Source of the DNA: Schizochytrium sp. TIO01
Taxonomy: Eukaryota > Sar > Bigyra > Thraustochytrida > Thraustochytriidae
Length of the DNA stretch: 64,000 bases
NCBI GenBank assembly: GCA_004764695.1
Contig: SMSO01000031.1
Location: forward strand, 7,683,261 to 7,747,260
Direction of reading: 5' to 3'
Positions 24,938 to 36,455 of this stretch are shown in pieces. The notes beneath the pieces are model-generated. The model searched no databases. It was not told the origin of the DNA and saw only the letters and a list, made by a program, of their open reading frames with translations. The translations under genes and the position numbers were made by a program. Positions within the stretch are counted from its first letter, which is position 1, and every line of letters begins with the position of its first letter.

Positions 24938-25840
24938 TTACGTGATTTTCTTGCTAGCTAAAGGACATGGATCTTGTTTCTCAGAGGATCCCCTATAAAC
25001 ATGATAGTCCCAGAAGGCTCCGAGAAAATGCCACATGTCTAATTCAGGCCATGTCACGTCAATAAAGCTAAGGTGTGCTTCGGACGACTGCCAAACAAGA
25101 AAGTCGCTGAGACGAGTTTCACCGGACGTCCTAATCAAAAGCTGAGGGGAGCTTCCTCTCGTGTACATTCGTGAAGAAAGAAGATCAGCCGATATGGAAT
25201 CCTTTGCAATTTTGCCAGCTCTAGCGTCGCGCACAACTTCACGCACGGTGCGAGAAATTTCTTCACTCGATGTATAGGCAAAGCAAATATTGAAGACAAG
25301 GTTCGTGTGATGGTGTGTTTTCTCCATGACTTTCTGTGCAGCTTCCTGAACATCCTTGGGCAAAAGGGACGTATCACCTAGGATATTGACACGAATGCCA
25401 TAACGCATGACAACATCTGAGCTATCCAGAAACTGCGAGAATTTCTCCCTGGCCAGCTGCATGAGCGCGTCAACTTCCTCCTGCGACCTCTTGAAGTTCT
25501 CAATGCTAAACGCATAAACTGTCACTTCATGGACCCCAAGCTGCATGCACCATTCTAGTACACGTAGAAGCGACGAGTAACCTGACATATGGCCTGCGCT
25601 ACCTGGTTGTCCTCTGCGCTTGGCAAATCTTCGATTCCCATCCATGATAAACGCCACGTGTTGAGGAACATTGAGGCTTCTTGAAGCCACGCCTAAAATA
25701 ATACGATCTAGATACGAAAGATTCGAAGTGTTCGATGAATTATTTAACTTTAATGTTCCGACAGTCTGAAGGTCTTTCCCAGCCATACTTTTGCCCAGGG
25801 GTGGTCTCGACGTCGCTCCTGCTGACGGTTGGTGCATCAT
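24938..25840 (-). CDS. DHDDS: cis-Prenyltransferase, dehydrodolichyl diphosphate synthase catalytic subunit
   Basis: A single-exon gene of 300 residues with two adjacent start codons at 25840/25837. It shows all hallmarks of the UPP/DHDDS family: HVAFIMDGNRRFAKRRG with the catalytic Asp at 67, YAFSIENFKRS (about 112-122), and the C-terminal RTSGETRLSDFLVWQ substrate-binding stretch. The enzyme adds isopentenyl diphosphate in cis to farnesyl diphosphate, making the dolichol precursor for N-glycosylation at the ER. Length and sequence fit eukaryotic DHDDS/Rer2. No clear C-terminal RxG is seen, as in human DHDDS, so a NgBR/Nus1-type partner elsewhere in the genome is expected (inference). The first 55 residues are Ser/Asn-rich and poorly conserved. 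Confidence 0.93.
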   Translation of the reverse strand: MMHQPSAGATSRPPLGKSMAGKDLQTVGTLKLNNSSNTSNLSYLDRIILGVASRSLNVPQHVAFIMDGNRRFAKRRGQPGSAGHMSGYSSLLRVLEWCMQLGVHEVTVYAFSIENFKRSQEEVDALMQLAREKFSQFLDSSDVVMRYGIRVNILGDTSLLPKDVQEAAQKVMEKTHHHTNLVFNICFAYTSSEEISRTVREVVRDARAGKIAKDSISADLLSSRMYTRGSSPQLLIRTSGETRLSDFLVWQSSEAHLSFIDVTWPELDMWHFLGAFWDYHVYRGSSEKQDPCPLASKKIT

Positions 25841-26979
25841 GAGCTCTTCTTCCCGAAACCTCAGCCCCTTCTTATTCTGTGGTGAGGCTCGCCTTCGCGA
25901 AGGTTTCGGGGCGCCCCGTGGCGCTAGAATTCTGGTTCACTCAGAGATGGTCTTGATTCGTGATTTGCTGCTGAGTTTCTGATGAGCTCCAGCTTTTGCA
26001 AACCTGGCACCAATCTCCAAAACAAAATGATAGACTTGGCTCTTACGTGTAGGTAGTGTGCTAGTAGTTGTAGTTGTCCTGAAAGAGAAGAAGTAATAGG
26101 TAGGGAGGTATCTACTTAGTAATCTAGTAGTACTGAGTGAGTGAGTAACAAAAGAAAATTGGGTTCATTGCTTTCGCTTGAGTTTCTGCCCAAGTTAAGG
26201 ATTTAATACAAGTAGCCTCTGACGCGAGGGCGTATAAGAAAGCTGAGAGAGAGAGAGAGAGATAGTAGATACTTTTATATCTCTATTATGGTGAGTTGGT
26301 CAGGGAGATACTTTGCAAGTTTCGCTAATGGCATTCGCATCGTATAATCTTTGATTTAATTGTTGAGAACGAACAGCATAGTTTGTTTGTATGCCCTCGT
26401 AGATCTTTTGAGACTAGTTTTACTATTGTGATACTAATTTTGGTGACTATGTAGCACTAAGGTGTTTGAAGAGATGACGTCGCAGAGGTAAAATTGGGCG
26501 TCATCGTGTGTGTCAGATCGATTTTTTTGTTTCTCGATATTAAGACACATAGGAACAGGAAACAGGGCCACAAATCTGACTAAGACAGTTTGCGTGGCAC
26601 CTAGTAAGGGACAAAATGTTGATCGGCTAGAACATAGTTAACACCAATACTGAGTACAGTGAAACTCGTCATTGTGCCATAGTACGACATACGTAGCGAA
26701 AATCGGTTTGTTTGGCGAAAAAACAAAAAGCAAAAAAATAAGGACCAAACACCGAGTTCGAAAACAGTTGGAAGCTAAACAGAATTGTGCTATCAGAATC
26801 AGATGCGATTAGAAATTAACTGGAGTATGTTATTCTGTTGAACTCCAGTATGCTTTTAATTTTAAAACATAAGCAGTAATTGTGGTGTAAGATTAAAAAA
26901 AAAGGTGGAGTAGACTTAAGAGCGAAGTTTAGTAACGGGCTCTATGATAAGACTCCAAGTGATTTTCAAAGAACTCAGA
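25841..26979. other. Intergenic, 1.1 kb
   Basis: This covers the 5' flank of the prenyltransferase gene and the 3' flank of the CSDE1-like gene, both on minus. It holds a (GA)9 microsatellite at 26245-26262 and short A/T runs. No coding or RNA feature is seen. Confidence 0.5.
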
Positions 26980-29900
26980 TTAGTTCGTTTCGCTAGGTTT
27001 GAACTCTTGTGCGGTGACACGAAGCTTGGTGCGCTCGGGCAAGTTGCGCCCGCGGCCAGCAGGGAATCCAGAAGTGCCATCAGGACCCTTGGCCATGGAG
27101 AAGCGCTGCACTGCAACAGCACTAGTGGCAGTGCCAAGCTTACGAAGGGCATCGCGGTTCACAAGACGAGGCTGTGCATTGCTAGCAACAGCGACCTCAG
27201 GGGCCTTCTTAATGAGGCGCACACGGGTAGCACGTGCCTCCTTTGTCTTGGAGTTGACAACAAGGGTATATTCTACCTCGTCACCATCGTTCAGCTCAAC
27301 CCCGTCGCGGATCTCGGAGCGATCGAAGCGAATGGTACCATCGCGGCCTCCAAGGCCAGGCTTGTATGACTCATCAACGTTATCCTTGCCATCGGAGCTT
27401 TCGCCAGCGACGAGCGGCCGCACAAAACCAAAGCGACCAGATACAGTACCCTCAATAAGACCACGAGAGGTTTTGGTACCAGCACTAATAAGCTTCATGT
27501 TTGTTGCACGAACCTTGCCCGTGGCACGGTTCTTGCAGAGAACAAATTCGACCTCATCACCGATGGTGGGCATCCAATCAACATCAACACGAACGCTCTT
27601 GCGAGCTTCGCCTTGCTCTTCTTCATTGCTGACTGCCTTTGGATCATCGTCAGACTCCTTTGGCTGAATTACGTCGCTCAAAGTAAAGACGTATTTAGCA
27701 CTCTGAGGAGCATCTTCGTCATTTGCAGACTTTTTACGGTTTGCTTTACCCTTTGCAGAACGAGCCACCACCGGAGAATCTTCAATATCGCCAGATTCAT
27801 CCTCATCTTCTTCTTCGTTTTCTGTATCTTTTTCGTCCTTTGAGGACGAGTCGTCCCCGCTTTCATCGTGCTTCTTGTCTTCGGCGGACTCTGTCTTTTC
27901 CTTCTCTTGCGGTGATGGTGTTTTGTCCTCTTCTGTTGCGGAGCCCGTTTCCTTCTCCTTTTCAGCGCGAAGTATCTGCAATTCCTCCTTCGATTTAGCA
28001 ATCAAAAGAGTTTCTCCGATCCAAGCGGTGGCGAAGCGGTCACGCTGAGCGAGAGACTCGAGCTCTTCGAGTTCCTGCTTCGGAAGATCCTTAGCGACCC
28101 ATTTGAGCTGCGCATCATCATCAGCAAATGTCTTGTGCATTTTACTGAGTTCATTTGATCGACGCCAGTCGAGATTGTCATTAGTCTTCTCCACAAGAGA
28201 CTTCGGGTCCGAAGCTGCAGAGGCGTCAAGAACACGGCCCATCATTGCGAAAGGTACGTGAATACTGGCAACGCGGAGAGCCTTAGGGTGATCAGACGGA
28301 CGTGTATTGGCATTGTTGTTGTTGTTGTTCTGTTGGCCACGCTGTCCAAATCGAGGGTCGGCCTTGCTTTTGGGCTCTGCAACAATAACTCCCTTGTAGA
28401 TACGCTGCTCGCCAGACTCTGCATCAATAATAGGCTCATCTATCACGATGGATCCCTTGGGCAACGGGCGGATCTTTGTCGCCTTGCCGCCACGCGGAGC
28501 ATGCTGGTAAATGTATTCGACCTCATCACCAGGTTCGATACGAGTGCGGAACTCATCATCTTCGCATTCTCCGATGTGAAAGAAGAGGCGTTCAGGGCGG
28601 TCTACACTCTGAACAAAACCAAATCCTTGGTCATGGAGGCACGCAACGATACCAGTTTCCGCATGCTGGCGACGGGGGCGCTGAGTGACTTCCTGTTTAG
28701 AGCGCTCGAGGACATGAACTTCTTGGGCCACGTGGCGAATGTATCGCTTGTCAAGACAGAGACGAAATTTAACCTTGTCACCAACCTTTGGCTGGCGTTT
28801 GTCCACAATCGAGGATACAGAGAAACTAACAGTCATGTGAACATCCTCAGCAGGCGATAATTTCTCATCATCCTCAACAGACTCTCCGGCTTCCTCAGAA
28901 TCCTTCTTGTTCTTCCCTCCATTCGGCTTCTTGGCGGCCTTCTTGCGAACGAGAGTGATACGAGGCTCAGTACTGGACTTGTCATTATGCATAGATTTGT
29001 AGTCACAAAATAGCCCAAGCCAATGGCAGTAGTCGCGAAGGATACGTTCCTCATTCTGGGAAATCTGAAGCGAGAAAGTTTTCGATGCTGCAGCAGCAGC
29101 GGCTGACTTGGCCTGTGCAGAGCTCTTGTTGCTGCTTCTACGGGAGTGCCCCTTGCTACGCTTACTCTTGGATGCCAAAGGGTTGTCCGCAATCACCTCC
29201 ACGGCAGTTGCCTGAACCCTGCCCTCGCCTTCACCAATGTAAAGTTCACCAGCCGCCAGGTTAGACAGAACCTCATAGAGGTGGGGTGCCACAAGGCCAG
29301 CAGGTACGCATTGGAGAGTACCAAACTCCTCGCGACCAGTGTTGCTGTTATTGTTACCGCCACGACCTCGCGAAGGAAAGTTGCTACGGTTGGAGGCGCG
29401 ATGCGGCACCTTGGTGACAATTCCTTCAACCTCCTCTTGAAGAACAATCTCACGTTCAACCTTGTCCAGTTTGAGGACGCGAACAGCAACGGAACGTTTG
29501 TCTCCACCTCCTGGTTGCGGCTCGACAATGTATTCGAAGGAAACGGGTTGGCCTTCCTGAATAAGGTCATTGCGAGTAGCGCTTCCTGCTCCTCCGCGGC
29601 GAGATCCATGACTGGTGTCTACACTTTGAGCATCTGCGACGCTGCTGTTATCAGATTGTGAACGGTCGCCAATGACTTCCTTGATGGGGAAAAACACTTG
29701 ACCAGGGCGGTCAAGACACTCAATAAATCCGAACCCAGATTGAGCTCTCAAGTTCGCAACAATCCCGGTCTCGCGCTTGCACTTGCCCTCAAAAGCTGCC
29801 ATGGCCCCATTCTTAATGCGCTCCTCCTCTTCGGAAGGCACTACAAGTTGAATATTCTGCGCACGAAGATTTCCAGAGCGCTTTACACGCCAAATGTCCG

Positions 29901-32448
29901 CTGAAATTTTGTCGCCGGGCAGAATACGAGGCCCGTTCGTGAGCATGTGTTCTGTGCTAAAGGTAACCTCCCGCTGATCGTCAGGAAGGTCTGCAATATC
30001 ATCAAGAATCCTGAGCTTTCCGACCAAAGGTCTTGGTTCGTGGTTGCTCGATCCTCGACGTTGGCTGCTTCCTGCACTGTGTTGACTTGCGGTGTCGCTG
30101 GGCTCTACTTTCTTGCGCTGAAGACTCACAAGCTCAGCTGTGGCTTTCTCCTTGATGAGGTCTTCAAGCTTGATGGTACCAGCTGCTAGTGCCTCCATCT
30201 TGACAGCAAGTTTGCGTTCTGGGTCAAAGGGGTCAGAAACCACAGTAAACTCGAGCTCCGTGCCCACACGGAGGGTTGAATCACGTGTTAGAGCAGCAAG
30301 CTCTGCGTCTTGGCGCCAGTCAGAGGCTCCAAATCGCTTTTCCTTATCCTTGGCAGCCTTTTCTGCAGCGCTACGACCCTTCGGATGGAACTTCTCTGGG
30401 AGATCACGGTACAAAAACATGATAGGCTCCTCATCATCCTCAGCTTCAATCGAACCTTGCGCATATAAAGTCCACTTGGACGCGGTTGACAAAGCACTAA
30501 CGCGGCCACGTTGACGTTTGACACCGGGTTTGGAGGCCTCTGCATCAATAATCTTCTGGACACGCTGACGCGCAGATTGCATGACCGTAATGTTGACAGC
30601 GTGAATGCGTTCTGAGCCAAGCTCCTCGGCAACGTCGAATCTGACAATATCTCCCCGCACGGGAAGCTGTACGTGGGAGCGCCGAGGCTGACGGTGTCGG
30701 CTTGAGGCACGGCTGCTCGTGGTGCTGCTGGCATCGTCACCCTTATCCGCACCTTCAGATTTGTCACCCGCATTGGTCGAGGCAGAAGAGGCTTGGGCGG
30801 AAGCCGCTTTCTTCATGCCACGCGCCGCAAAACTGTACACTTTATCATTATCGGGAGCTGCTGCAGAGACGTTTCCAGGCACGATTTCGCGCAGATTCTC
30901 AACCTCTTCCTCAGAAAGAACCATGATTCGTCCAGAGTAATATCTGGGATTGCCCTGAGCTTCCATAAAGTCATTGTCAAAAGCACTGTTTCCGTGCAAT
31001 CCGTTTGGGGCACCGCGATTGTAAAAGGATCCCTGGCGGCGGTTTTGTGTCTGCTGAGGGCGAGTTGTTTCTGTGATGACGACGCCAAAGAGGCCCGTTT
31101 TACCTTCCACAACTTTGTCATACGGGATACCTCCCTTCTCGAGGACTTTGACGCGAGTTGCATTTGGCTTACCGCTGCGTCCCGCCATGAGCTCAAATTC
31201 GACCTCATCACCAATGGAAGCTTTGCTAGGGTCAAAACCAAACTTGGCTGCCTCGTCGTAGTGGAAGAAAACGTCAGATTCCTGCTGTGCAGAGAGCATT
31301 TTGATAAACCCAAAGCGCTCCTTTAACGCAGCGATGATACCATATGACAAAGGTCGAGACTGTTGTTGCTGCTGGTTTTGGGCATGACCATCATGACTAC
31401 GCCGCGGTCCACCACGTCCAGGTGGGGGGTTTCCGCGCTGCAATTGTGGAGGAGGTGGTGCATTAGGTCCTCCTACACGTGGCTTCGGGGCTGCCCTATC
31501 CTTGCTCTGACCAGGCCCTGATCCTTCCTTTGCAGTTTGCTGCTTTTTTGTAGATTTAGTATCACCAGAGCTATCCTTGTTATCATTGTTCTCCTCAACT
31601 GCAGTTTTACCAGATGCATCTTCCTTCACAGAAGCCGACGCATTTGCAACAGCTTTAGAAGAGTCACCTGGGTCCTCAGATGTGCTCGCAGATTCTTTCG
31701 TCGCTGCAGCAGAAGTGGTTGAAGGTGCCGCCGCAGTGGGTCCTCGGCGCTCCCATGTTCCTTCTGAGGGAGCTGCCGACACTGGCGGAGCAATGTTCTT
31801 TGCCACAGTTTCGCGAGGTGCAGGTGGTTTGCTTGGAGGAGGTGCGCTTCTCCAGCTTCCCGTAGAGGTCGGCGTTGGATCTACTGGGGCTGCTACATTT
31901 GGTGTACTCACTGCTGCTGCTGCCGCTGCTGCTCGGAGTCCTCCCGTAGCTTGGATACTACTTTGCACCATTGCAGGAGCCGCAGCCGGGGCTGCCGATG
32001 GAACTCTTGCTGGCGCGGGAGCTCCTCGCCAGTCGTCGCCTCCGGGAAGGTCGCTGGTGGCGTGAGCGACGAGCTTGGCCTGCAGCACAACGCGATCATG
32101 CTGTCGTTTTTGGGCCATGGCTTCGTCGTGGCGTTTCATGTGATTCTTCCACCGATCAGAGGCGGCTCCACCGCCGCCACCTCCGTTGCCACTGCCTCCG
32201 GGGCCTGCGCCTAATATTGGAGCTGGCGGCGCAGGGTCTGCTACTTGTGGCGCAGGAGCCCATGCATTTTGGACAGGGGCAGCCGGAGCAGCCGGAGCAG
32301 GGGGGGGCACGGGTTGAGCTGGGGGAGGCTGCGATTTTTCCTTCTCACGGCGCTCTTGTTCGAGCTTGGCAGCGACCTTGAGGGCCTCGGCATCCTCGTC
32401 GTTGGGCACGTACGTGCCATCGTCTTCAACTTCGTCAGCCCAATTCAT
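26980..32448 (-). CDS. CSDE1: Multi-cold-shock-domain RNA-binding protein, CSDE1/UNR-like (1822 aa)
   Basis: One uninterrupted exon from ATG 32448 (MNWADEVEDDGTYVPNDED). Residues 40-365 are low complexity (P, A, G, S, with a short Q run). The first cold-shock domain starts near 368 (YGIIAALKERFGFIKML, then DVFFHYDEA). Further RNP-type cores recur: GIVANLRAQSGFGFIECLDR, GIVACLHDQGFGFVQSVDR and LIEGTVSGRFGFVRPL, separated by degenerate copies such as YVFTLSDVI. Acidic K/E/D linkers lie between them. The C-terminus (QRFSMAKGPDGTSGFPAGRG) matches the SUZ-C motif found at the end of CSDE1. CSDE1/UNR binds purine-rich single-stranded RNA and controls translation and mRNA decay; animal CSDE1 is about 800 residues, so this form is over twice as long. 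C/G-ending codons dominate, suggesting strong expression. Confidence 0.87.
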   Translation of the reverse strand: MNWADEVEDDGTYVPNDEDAEALKVAAKLEQERREKEKSQPPPAQPVPPPAPAAPAAPVQNAWAPAPQVADPAPPAPILGAGPGGSGNGGGGGGAASDRWKNHMKRHDEAMAQKRQHDRVVLQAKLVAHATSDLPGGDDWRGAPAPARVPSAAPAAAPAMVQSSIQATGGLRAAAAAAAVSTPNVAAPVDPTPTSTGSWRSAPPPSKPPAPRETVAKNIAPPVSAAPSEGTWERRGPTAAAPSTTSAAATKESASTSEDPGDSSKAVANASASVKEDASGKTAVEENNDNKDSSGDTKSTKKQQTAKEGSGPGQSKDRAAPKPRVGGPNAPPPPQLQRGNPPPGRGGPRRSHDGHAQNQQQQQSRPLSYGIIAALKERFGFIKMLSAQQESDVFFHYDEAAKFGFDPSKASIGDEVEFELMAGRSGKPNATRVKVLEKGGIPYDKVVEGKTGLFGVVITETTRPQQTQNRRQGSFYNRGAPNGLHGNSAFDNDFMEAQGNPRYYSGRIMVLSEEEVENLREIVPGNVSAAAPDNDKVYSFAARGMKKAASAQASSASTNAGDKSEGADKGDDASSTTSSRASSRHRQPRRSHVQLPVRGDIVRFDVAEELGSERIHAVNITVMQSARQRVQKIIDAEASKPGVKRQRGRVSALSTASKWTLYAQGSIEAEDDEEPIMFLYRDLPEKFHPKGRSAAEKAAKDKEKRFGASDWRQDAELAALTRDSTLRVGTELEFTVVSDPFDPERKLAVKMEALAAGTIKLEDLIKEKATAELVSLQRKKVEPSDTASQHSAGSSQRRGSSNHEPRPLVGKLRILDDIADLPDDQREVTFSTEHMLTNGPRILPGDKISADIWRVKRSGNLRAQNIQLVVPSEEEERIKNGAMAAFEGKCKRETGIVANLRAQSGFGFIECLDRPGQVFFPIKEVIGDRSQSDNSSVADAQSVDTSHGSRRGGAGSATRNDLIQEGQPVSFEYIVEPQPGGGDKRSVAVRVLKLDKVEREIVLQEEVEGIVTKVPHRASNRSNFPSRGRGGNNNSNTGREEFGTLQCVPAGLVAPHLYEVLSNLAAGELYIGEGEGRVQATAVEVIADNPLASKSKRSKGHSRRSSNKSSAQAKSAAAAAASKTFSLQISQNEERILRDYCHWLGLFCDYKSMHNDKSSTEPRITLVRKKAAKKPNGGKNKKDSEEAGESVEDDEKLSPAEDVHMTVSFSVSSIVDKRQPKVGDKVKFRLCLDKRYIRHVAQEVHVLERSKQEVTQRPRRQHAETGIVACLHDQGFGFVQSVDRPERLFFHIGECEDDEFRTRIEPGDEVEYIYQHAPRGGKATKIRPLPKGSIVIDEPIIDAESGEQRIYKGVIVAEPKSKADPRFGQRGQQNNNNNNANTRPSDHPKALRVASIHVPFAMMGRVLDASAASDPKSLVEKTNDNLDWRRSNELSKMHKTFADDDAQLKWVAKDLPKQELEELESLAQRDRFATAWIGETLLIAKSKEELQILRAEKEKETGSATEEDKTPSPQEKEKTESAEDKKHDESGDDSSSKDEKDTENEEEDEDESGDIEDSPVVARSAKGKANRKKSANDEDAPQSAKYVFTLSDVIQPKESDDDPKAVSNEEEQGEARKSVRVDVDWMPTIGDEVEFVLCKNRATGKVRATNMKLISAGTKTSRGLIEGTVSGRFGFVRPLVAGESSDGKDNVDESYKPGLGGRDGTIRFDRSEIRDGVELNDGDEVEYTLVVNSKTKEARATRVRLIKKAPEVAVASNAQPRLVNRDALRKLGTATSAVAVQRFSMAKGPDGTSGFPAGRGRNLPERTKLRVTAQEFKPSETN

Positions 32449-33073
32449 CTTGATGTAACTTGGTTAGTGCCTTAAAGGTTAGCAAGAAGAGGTGCAAACT
32501 AGCGATTGATAGTTCAGAAAGATCAGCAAGACAAGCGATTAAACACAATCAAACACTGCTTGCAGATGCAAAAGAGTAGGTGGTTGGGTTTTGATTTGAT
32601 ATTATCTAGGGTCTGCCTCGATGTTATATCAATAGAATTGACGTTCAATGCGAGGTTAGTCCAATCAAAGTCTCGTTGTTAGCTTCCTCGCTCGCTTGAA
32701 CAATTAGTTAGTCACACTTGCTCCTCGAGCAGCCTGCATCCAAGTCCCTTCAAATAGATTCCAGGAAACCTTGCAAATATAGTCGCAGTTTTCCAAGTCC
32801 TAAGAATCCTCCCCAACCACAATAGTCTCCCCTCAAGAACCTATTGGAAACGAAGAGCAAAAGTAGCAGCAGAAGAAGTTATAGCTGCGAAGCCGTCCAC
32901 CAGGTCGTCCCCACACGCGTCAATATTCCGCCACGTCAAAGGCCTTAGCCCTGCCCCAGAGCCTCGAACGCGCTCCTGGGTGTCCCTAATCAATCTCCTC
33001 GCCAAACAGGCACGCTTCAGACGAAAGTCCACACAGGATATGCTGCCAAGAAGAAGGGAAGAGCGCCAAAACT

Positions 33074-33103
33074 ACAACAGCAACAACAACAACAACAACA
33101 AAA
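33074..33103. repeat. (CAA)n microsatellite
   Basis: Nearly perfect CAA/AAC triplet array of about 30 bases in the 5' flank of the CSDE1-like gene. Confidence 0.85.
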
Positions 33104-33440
33104 TCAGTCGAGCCCGAAAGAACGGGAAACAGAACAGGAAAAGAACGATGGGCCAAGCAGGCGGAGAGCGTCTAGCGAAACTATAGGAAATACTAGGTTG
33201 AAAGAGGAGGCGGGTCTCCGCTCCTGGCTAGCTCGCGAAGACACCTTGTGCCTTCTCCGCGGCGTTTGGCTCTGGCTGCGTGAAGCCCGGCTTCCTTCGC
33301 GTTGCTTATTGCCCCGTCGTGTCGATTGTAGGGAGCGGGATCGATCCAACGACCGCCGCGAGATCGCGATGATTTAGATTTAGATGGAGGTTTCGCGACG
33401 ATCTTCGAAGAAAGAAAGAGAGAAAGAAAACTTCTAAAGT

Positions 33441-33484
33441 AAAGATAGAAAAAAGATAGAAAAGATAGAAAAGATAGAAAAGAG
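33441..33484. repeat. Nine-base tandem repeat (AAGATAGAA)n
   Basis: About four to five copies of a 9-base unit, with slight length variation in the A runs, directly before the AAAC array. Confidence 0.75.
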
Positions 33485-33497
33485 AAATAAAAGTCAC

Positions 33498-33558
33498 CAA
33501 ACAAACAAACAAACAAACAAACAAACAAACAAACAAACGAACGAACGAACGAACGAAC
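33498..33558. repeat. (CAAA)n passing into (CGAA)n
   Basis: About ten CAAA units followed by about five CGAA units without interruption. This is a compound microsatellite in which one A-to-G change has spread through one end of the array. Confidence 0.85.
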
Positions 33559-36455
33559 AAATCAACCAGATAACCAAACAAAGCGAATAAAGGCGACACT
33601 CGAGGTCAAAGCTCTCTCGTGTTTGCATCCAAGATCAACAGTGTCAAGGCACTAGTACCTCCGCCTTCAAGTTTATTCCTGCTTCTTAAAGTCTATCTTA
33701 GATAGTGAGTAGTAAGTAGGTAGTGCTAGCCAGAGCCTAGGAGGCGCCTAACTACCTATCTGCCTAGGACCTATTACTGTTCGAGATACTAAGAAACTGT
33801 TTGTTTGGATATCTGACTCTTCAATGCTTTCTTGTATGAATATGTTGCGCTTCAAGCGCAGGGCTTACGGGAGAGCAAGCAGACCAAGCTTTACGAACCT
33901 TTGGGCTGGCTCAGACCGGTGCTCGCCTACTCCCTGCCAGGAAGCACCTGCAGACAGAGGTGGTACCTAGGCACTTTTACTTTTAATTGGCGGGGGTCTG
34001 GACGTTGTAATGCTTAAGGTATACGAGTGTGTAGAAACCTAAGCGAGGGGTCATTTCGGCCAGACCTCGAGGTCAACATGCATCTTTGAAATATCTCAAT
34101 GCCGATGATCGACCGCGACGGGAGAATTCTATGATAACTTTGCACTTGCTCCCAGATTATGGATTATAAGAGTGACCTTAAGTATGTACCCACACCTTTA
34201 TATACAGCACATGAACATCGCCAATGCTCTTTGTTCAATTCCGTGGCTAGGTGATCTTGCGCAGAACATCTCCTTCCATTGATGACTTGTATCTTTAACT
34301 CTATTCTCGCAGAACAGCTCGGTCATTTGACATCGCATAATGAATCTCGCCCAATTTATTTTGGAAACGTCAATTCCAAATGCTAAATGCTGGCTATGTA
34401 TGCTCTTTATTTTCGAGACACATTCACGAATCACATTGTCGCAACGAAGGTTCACAAAGTCTGATTTCGTCTCAGAGTAATCTCTTTTGCATCTTCACAT
34501 GAATTGCAGAGAGTCAACAGCAACAATTCCATCCTCAAAAAGTGAGTCATGGGAATTAAAAAAAGAAAAGATAATGAAATATAAGGATGCCGTAAGTTGG
34601 ATCAATCGCGTTTTCAACAGTATAACAAAGCACACTCAAGAAGAGAATTGCGACGCTACACAGTAGAGTAAACGACAGTCCTTTGCAAGACAAAAACAGC
34701 GAATCCTTGCGATAAGAGTGAATGGGTCAATCGATCTGATCTTCAATCTGAGTTGTCAAATTGCAATAAACCACCAAGCAGCGATGTCTTTCCCTGCGAT
34801 TCCAACCTATAAAACCAGCCAAAGTGCAATCTCCAGACGTTTCAACCCTCCTCACATTTCTCTTTTCCATTCCGCAATGTGTGTTCTTTCATCGAAAATT
34901 ACTCCTTTTAGATGACATATAATAGCACTCGTTTCAACCGCAACATGTTATCTTTGTTATAACTAACTGCCGTGGTACCCAGAAGTAGTGCAATTTACAA
35001 TGATCCTTGAAAAGAACGTGTTCCCATACGCTTCGGTCTCGAGCACTGGGCTCATTTCGTCCAGTCTGTACAGCACCAGTTGATGTCTTGGGTCACCCGA
35101 ATCATTATCAGCGCCATTTGGCCCATGCTCGCTTCGTCCCTCTGTTTTACCTCTTGATTATTATTAACATCACAATACCTGTTGCCCATGTACTATGAGG
35201 GTACTCCCTTCATCCTTCTATCTTTAAGGGCCGACGTTAGGAAATCTTAGGGATATCCCTTTTCGGGGCCTCCTAGCGCCGAATTAGTTGCTTCCTCCGT
35301 GCGAATCGCCACCGGATAGATTCCACCTTTTTTTTTTTTCTCTGGTACTTAATAAAAGTTAAGTCTTCGCTCCTGTTATTCCGATACATTTGGGCTGTTA
35401 GGATTTCCGCACCACTCTGCCCGCTGGGCTGTGCAGCGCAGAGATGAGAACTAGGCAAGCCGTTATTTCAGAATGAAGTCTCGCACAGAACTGTGTTGGC
35501 CGTTTAGGGCCGGCCAAAGTGAAAAGGAATTCTGAATTTCTTGAAAAAGCGAACTTTACTAACTTAGACATAGGAGTAATTCACAAAAACAACAGTGGTG
35601 TGGTACACACCCTGTGCGCAAGGATGCGCTTGCTCCTTCATAGGAACTCGAACAGCAAGACTTAGAACTCTTTGCGTTTGCATTCTTGCATAACAGACAG
35701 TGAACACGAGCGCGTCGTAATTTCTGGGCGGAAAGATAAAGCAGCGAGCCTCTGGCGAGTGCGTGTCGGCACGCGCATCCCCCCGAGGGCTTTTCCCTCA
35801 TCAGTAAACGGTTCCGAGTCCTTTTTTAGTTTTGTTTTCTGGCTTCTTGCACAAGTACGCAAAGTCGTTTGATAAGAGAGCACGCGCTACAGCAGAGGCC
35901 GAATAGCTTCGACAAAACGACGCCTTTATCACGGAGGACGCCAAAAGAGCCGAGGCTTGCTAGCTTGCCTTCTCTCCTTGAGGACGAAGGCACGCATAGG
36001 TTGACGTTCCCAGGTACTTCGCGGCTGGACTGGTCAACCAGGTCAGTCGGTCGAACGCTGCAAATCAATTTTCGAGAGCGCAATTGTTAACTTAGTACGC
36101 GCGAGTACACGAAGAGACAGGCAATAGATAGTCCAACGCTTGTATTGGAAGGGCATCAGCTGGACTGTGATTTTGGAAACACAGCAACTGGTCCCTCGCT
36201 CTTTTTGGCAGCACGCGACACGGTGCCGTCTAGAGAATCCACTTGAGGTTGATTGTTGCGCTGAATTTTGGTGGTCCAAGTTGGGGAGAGTATCTTGTAT
36301 ATCCTTGCCGGAGCTTTGCATCCTTATCGGCGAAGTTGAGAAACTGGAGTTCGGACTATCAAATCAGGTAGAAAGATATTTAGAGCAGGGAAGGGAACCC
36401 GTTACACCAAAGTACTTAATACACCAGAGCCGAATCGTGCTGAGTGATCCAAACC

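Larger units (their letters stand above)
32449..36455. other. Gene-poor intergenic region, 4.0 kb
   Basis: The left part is the 5' flank of the CSDE1-like gene. Simple repeats lie at 33074-33103, 33441-33484 and 33498-33558, and a poly-T tract at about 35329-35340. Open frames here are short (61-107 codons). Those over 33193-33599 are translated repeats. A plus frame at 36140-36463 and a minus frame at 34198-34455 show no recognisable family. The last 400 bases are probably promoter and 5' UTR of the acidic-protein gene. Confidence 0.45.

Noticed and set aside
33193-33599. Overlapping minus frames rich in F, L, V and C
   Set aside because: They are translations of AAAC/CGAA and AAGATAGAA arrays.
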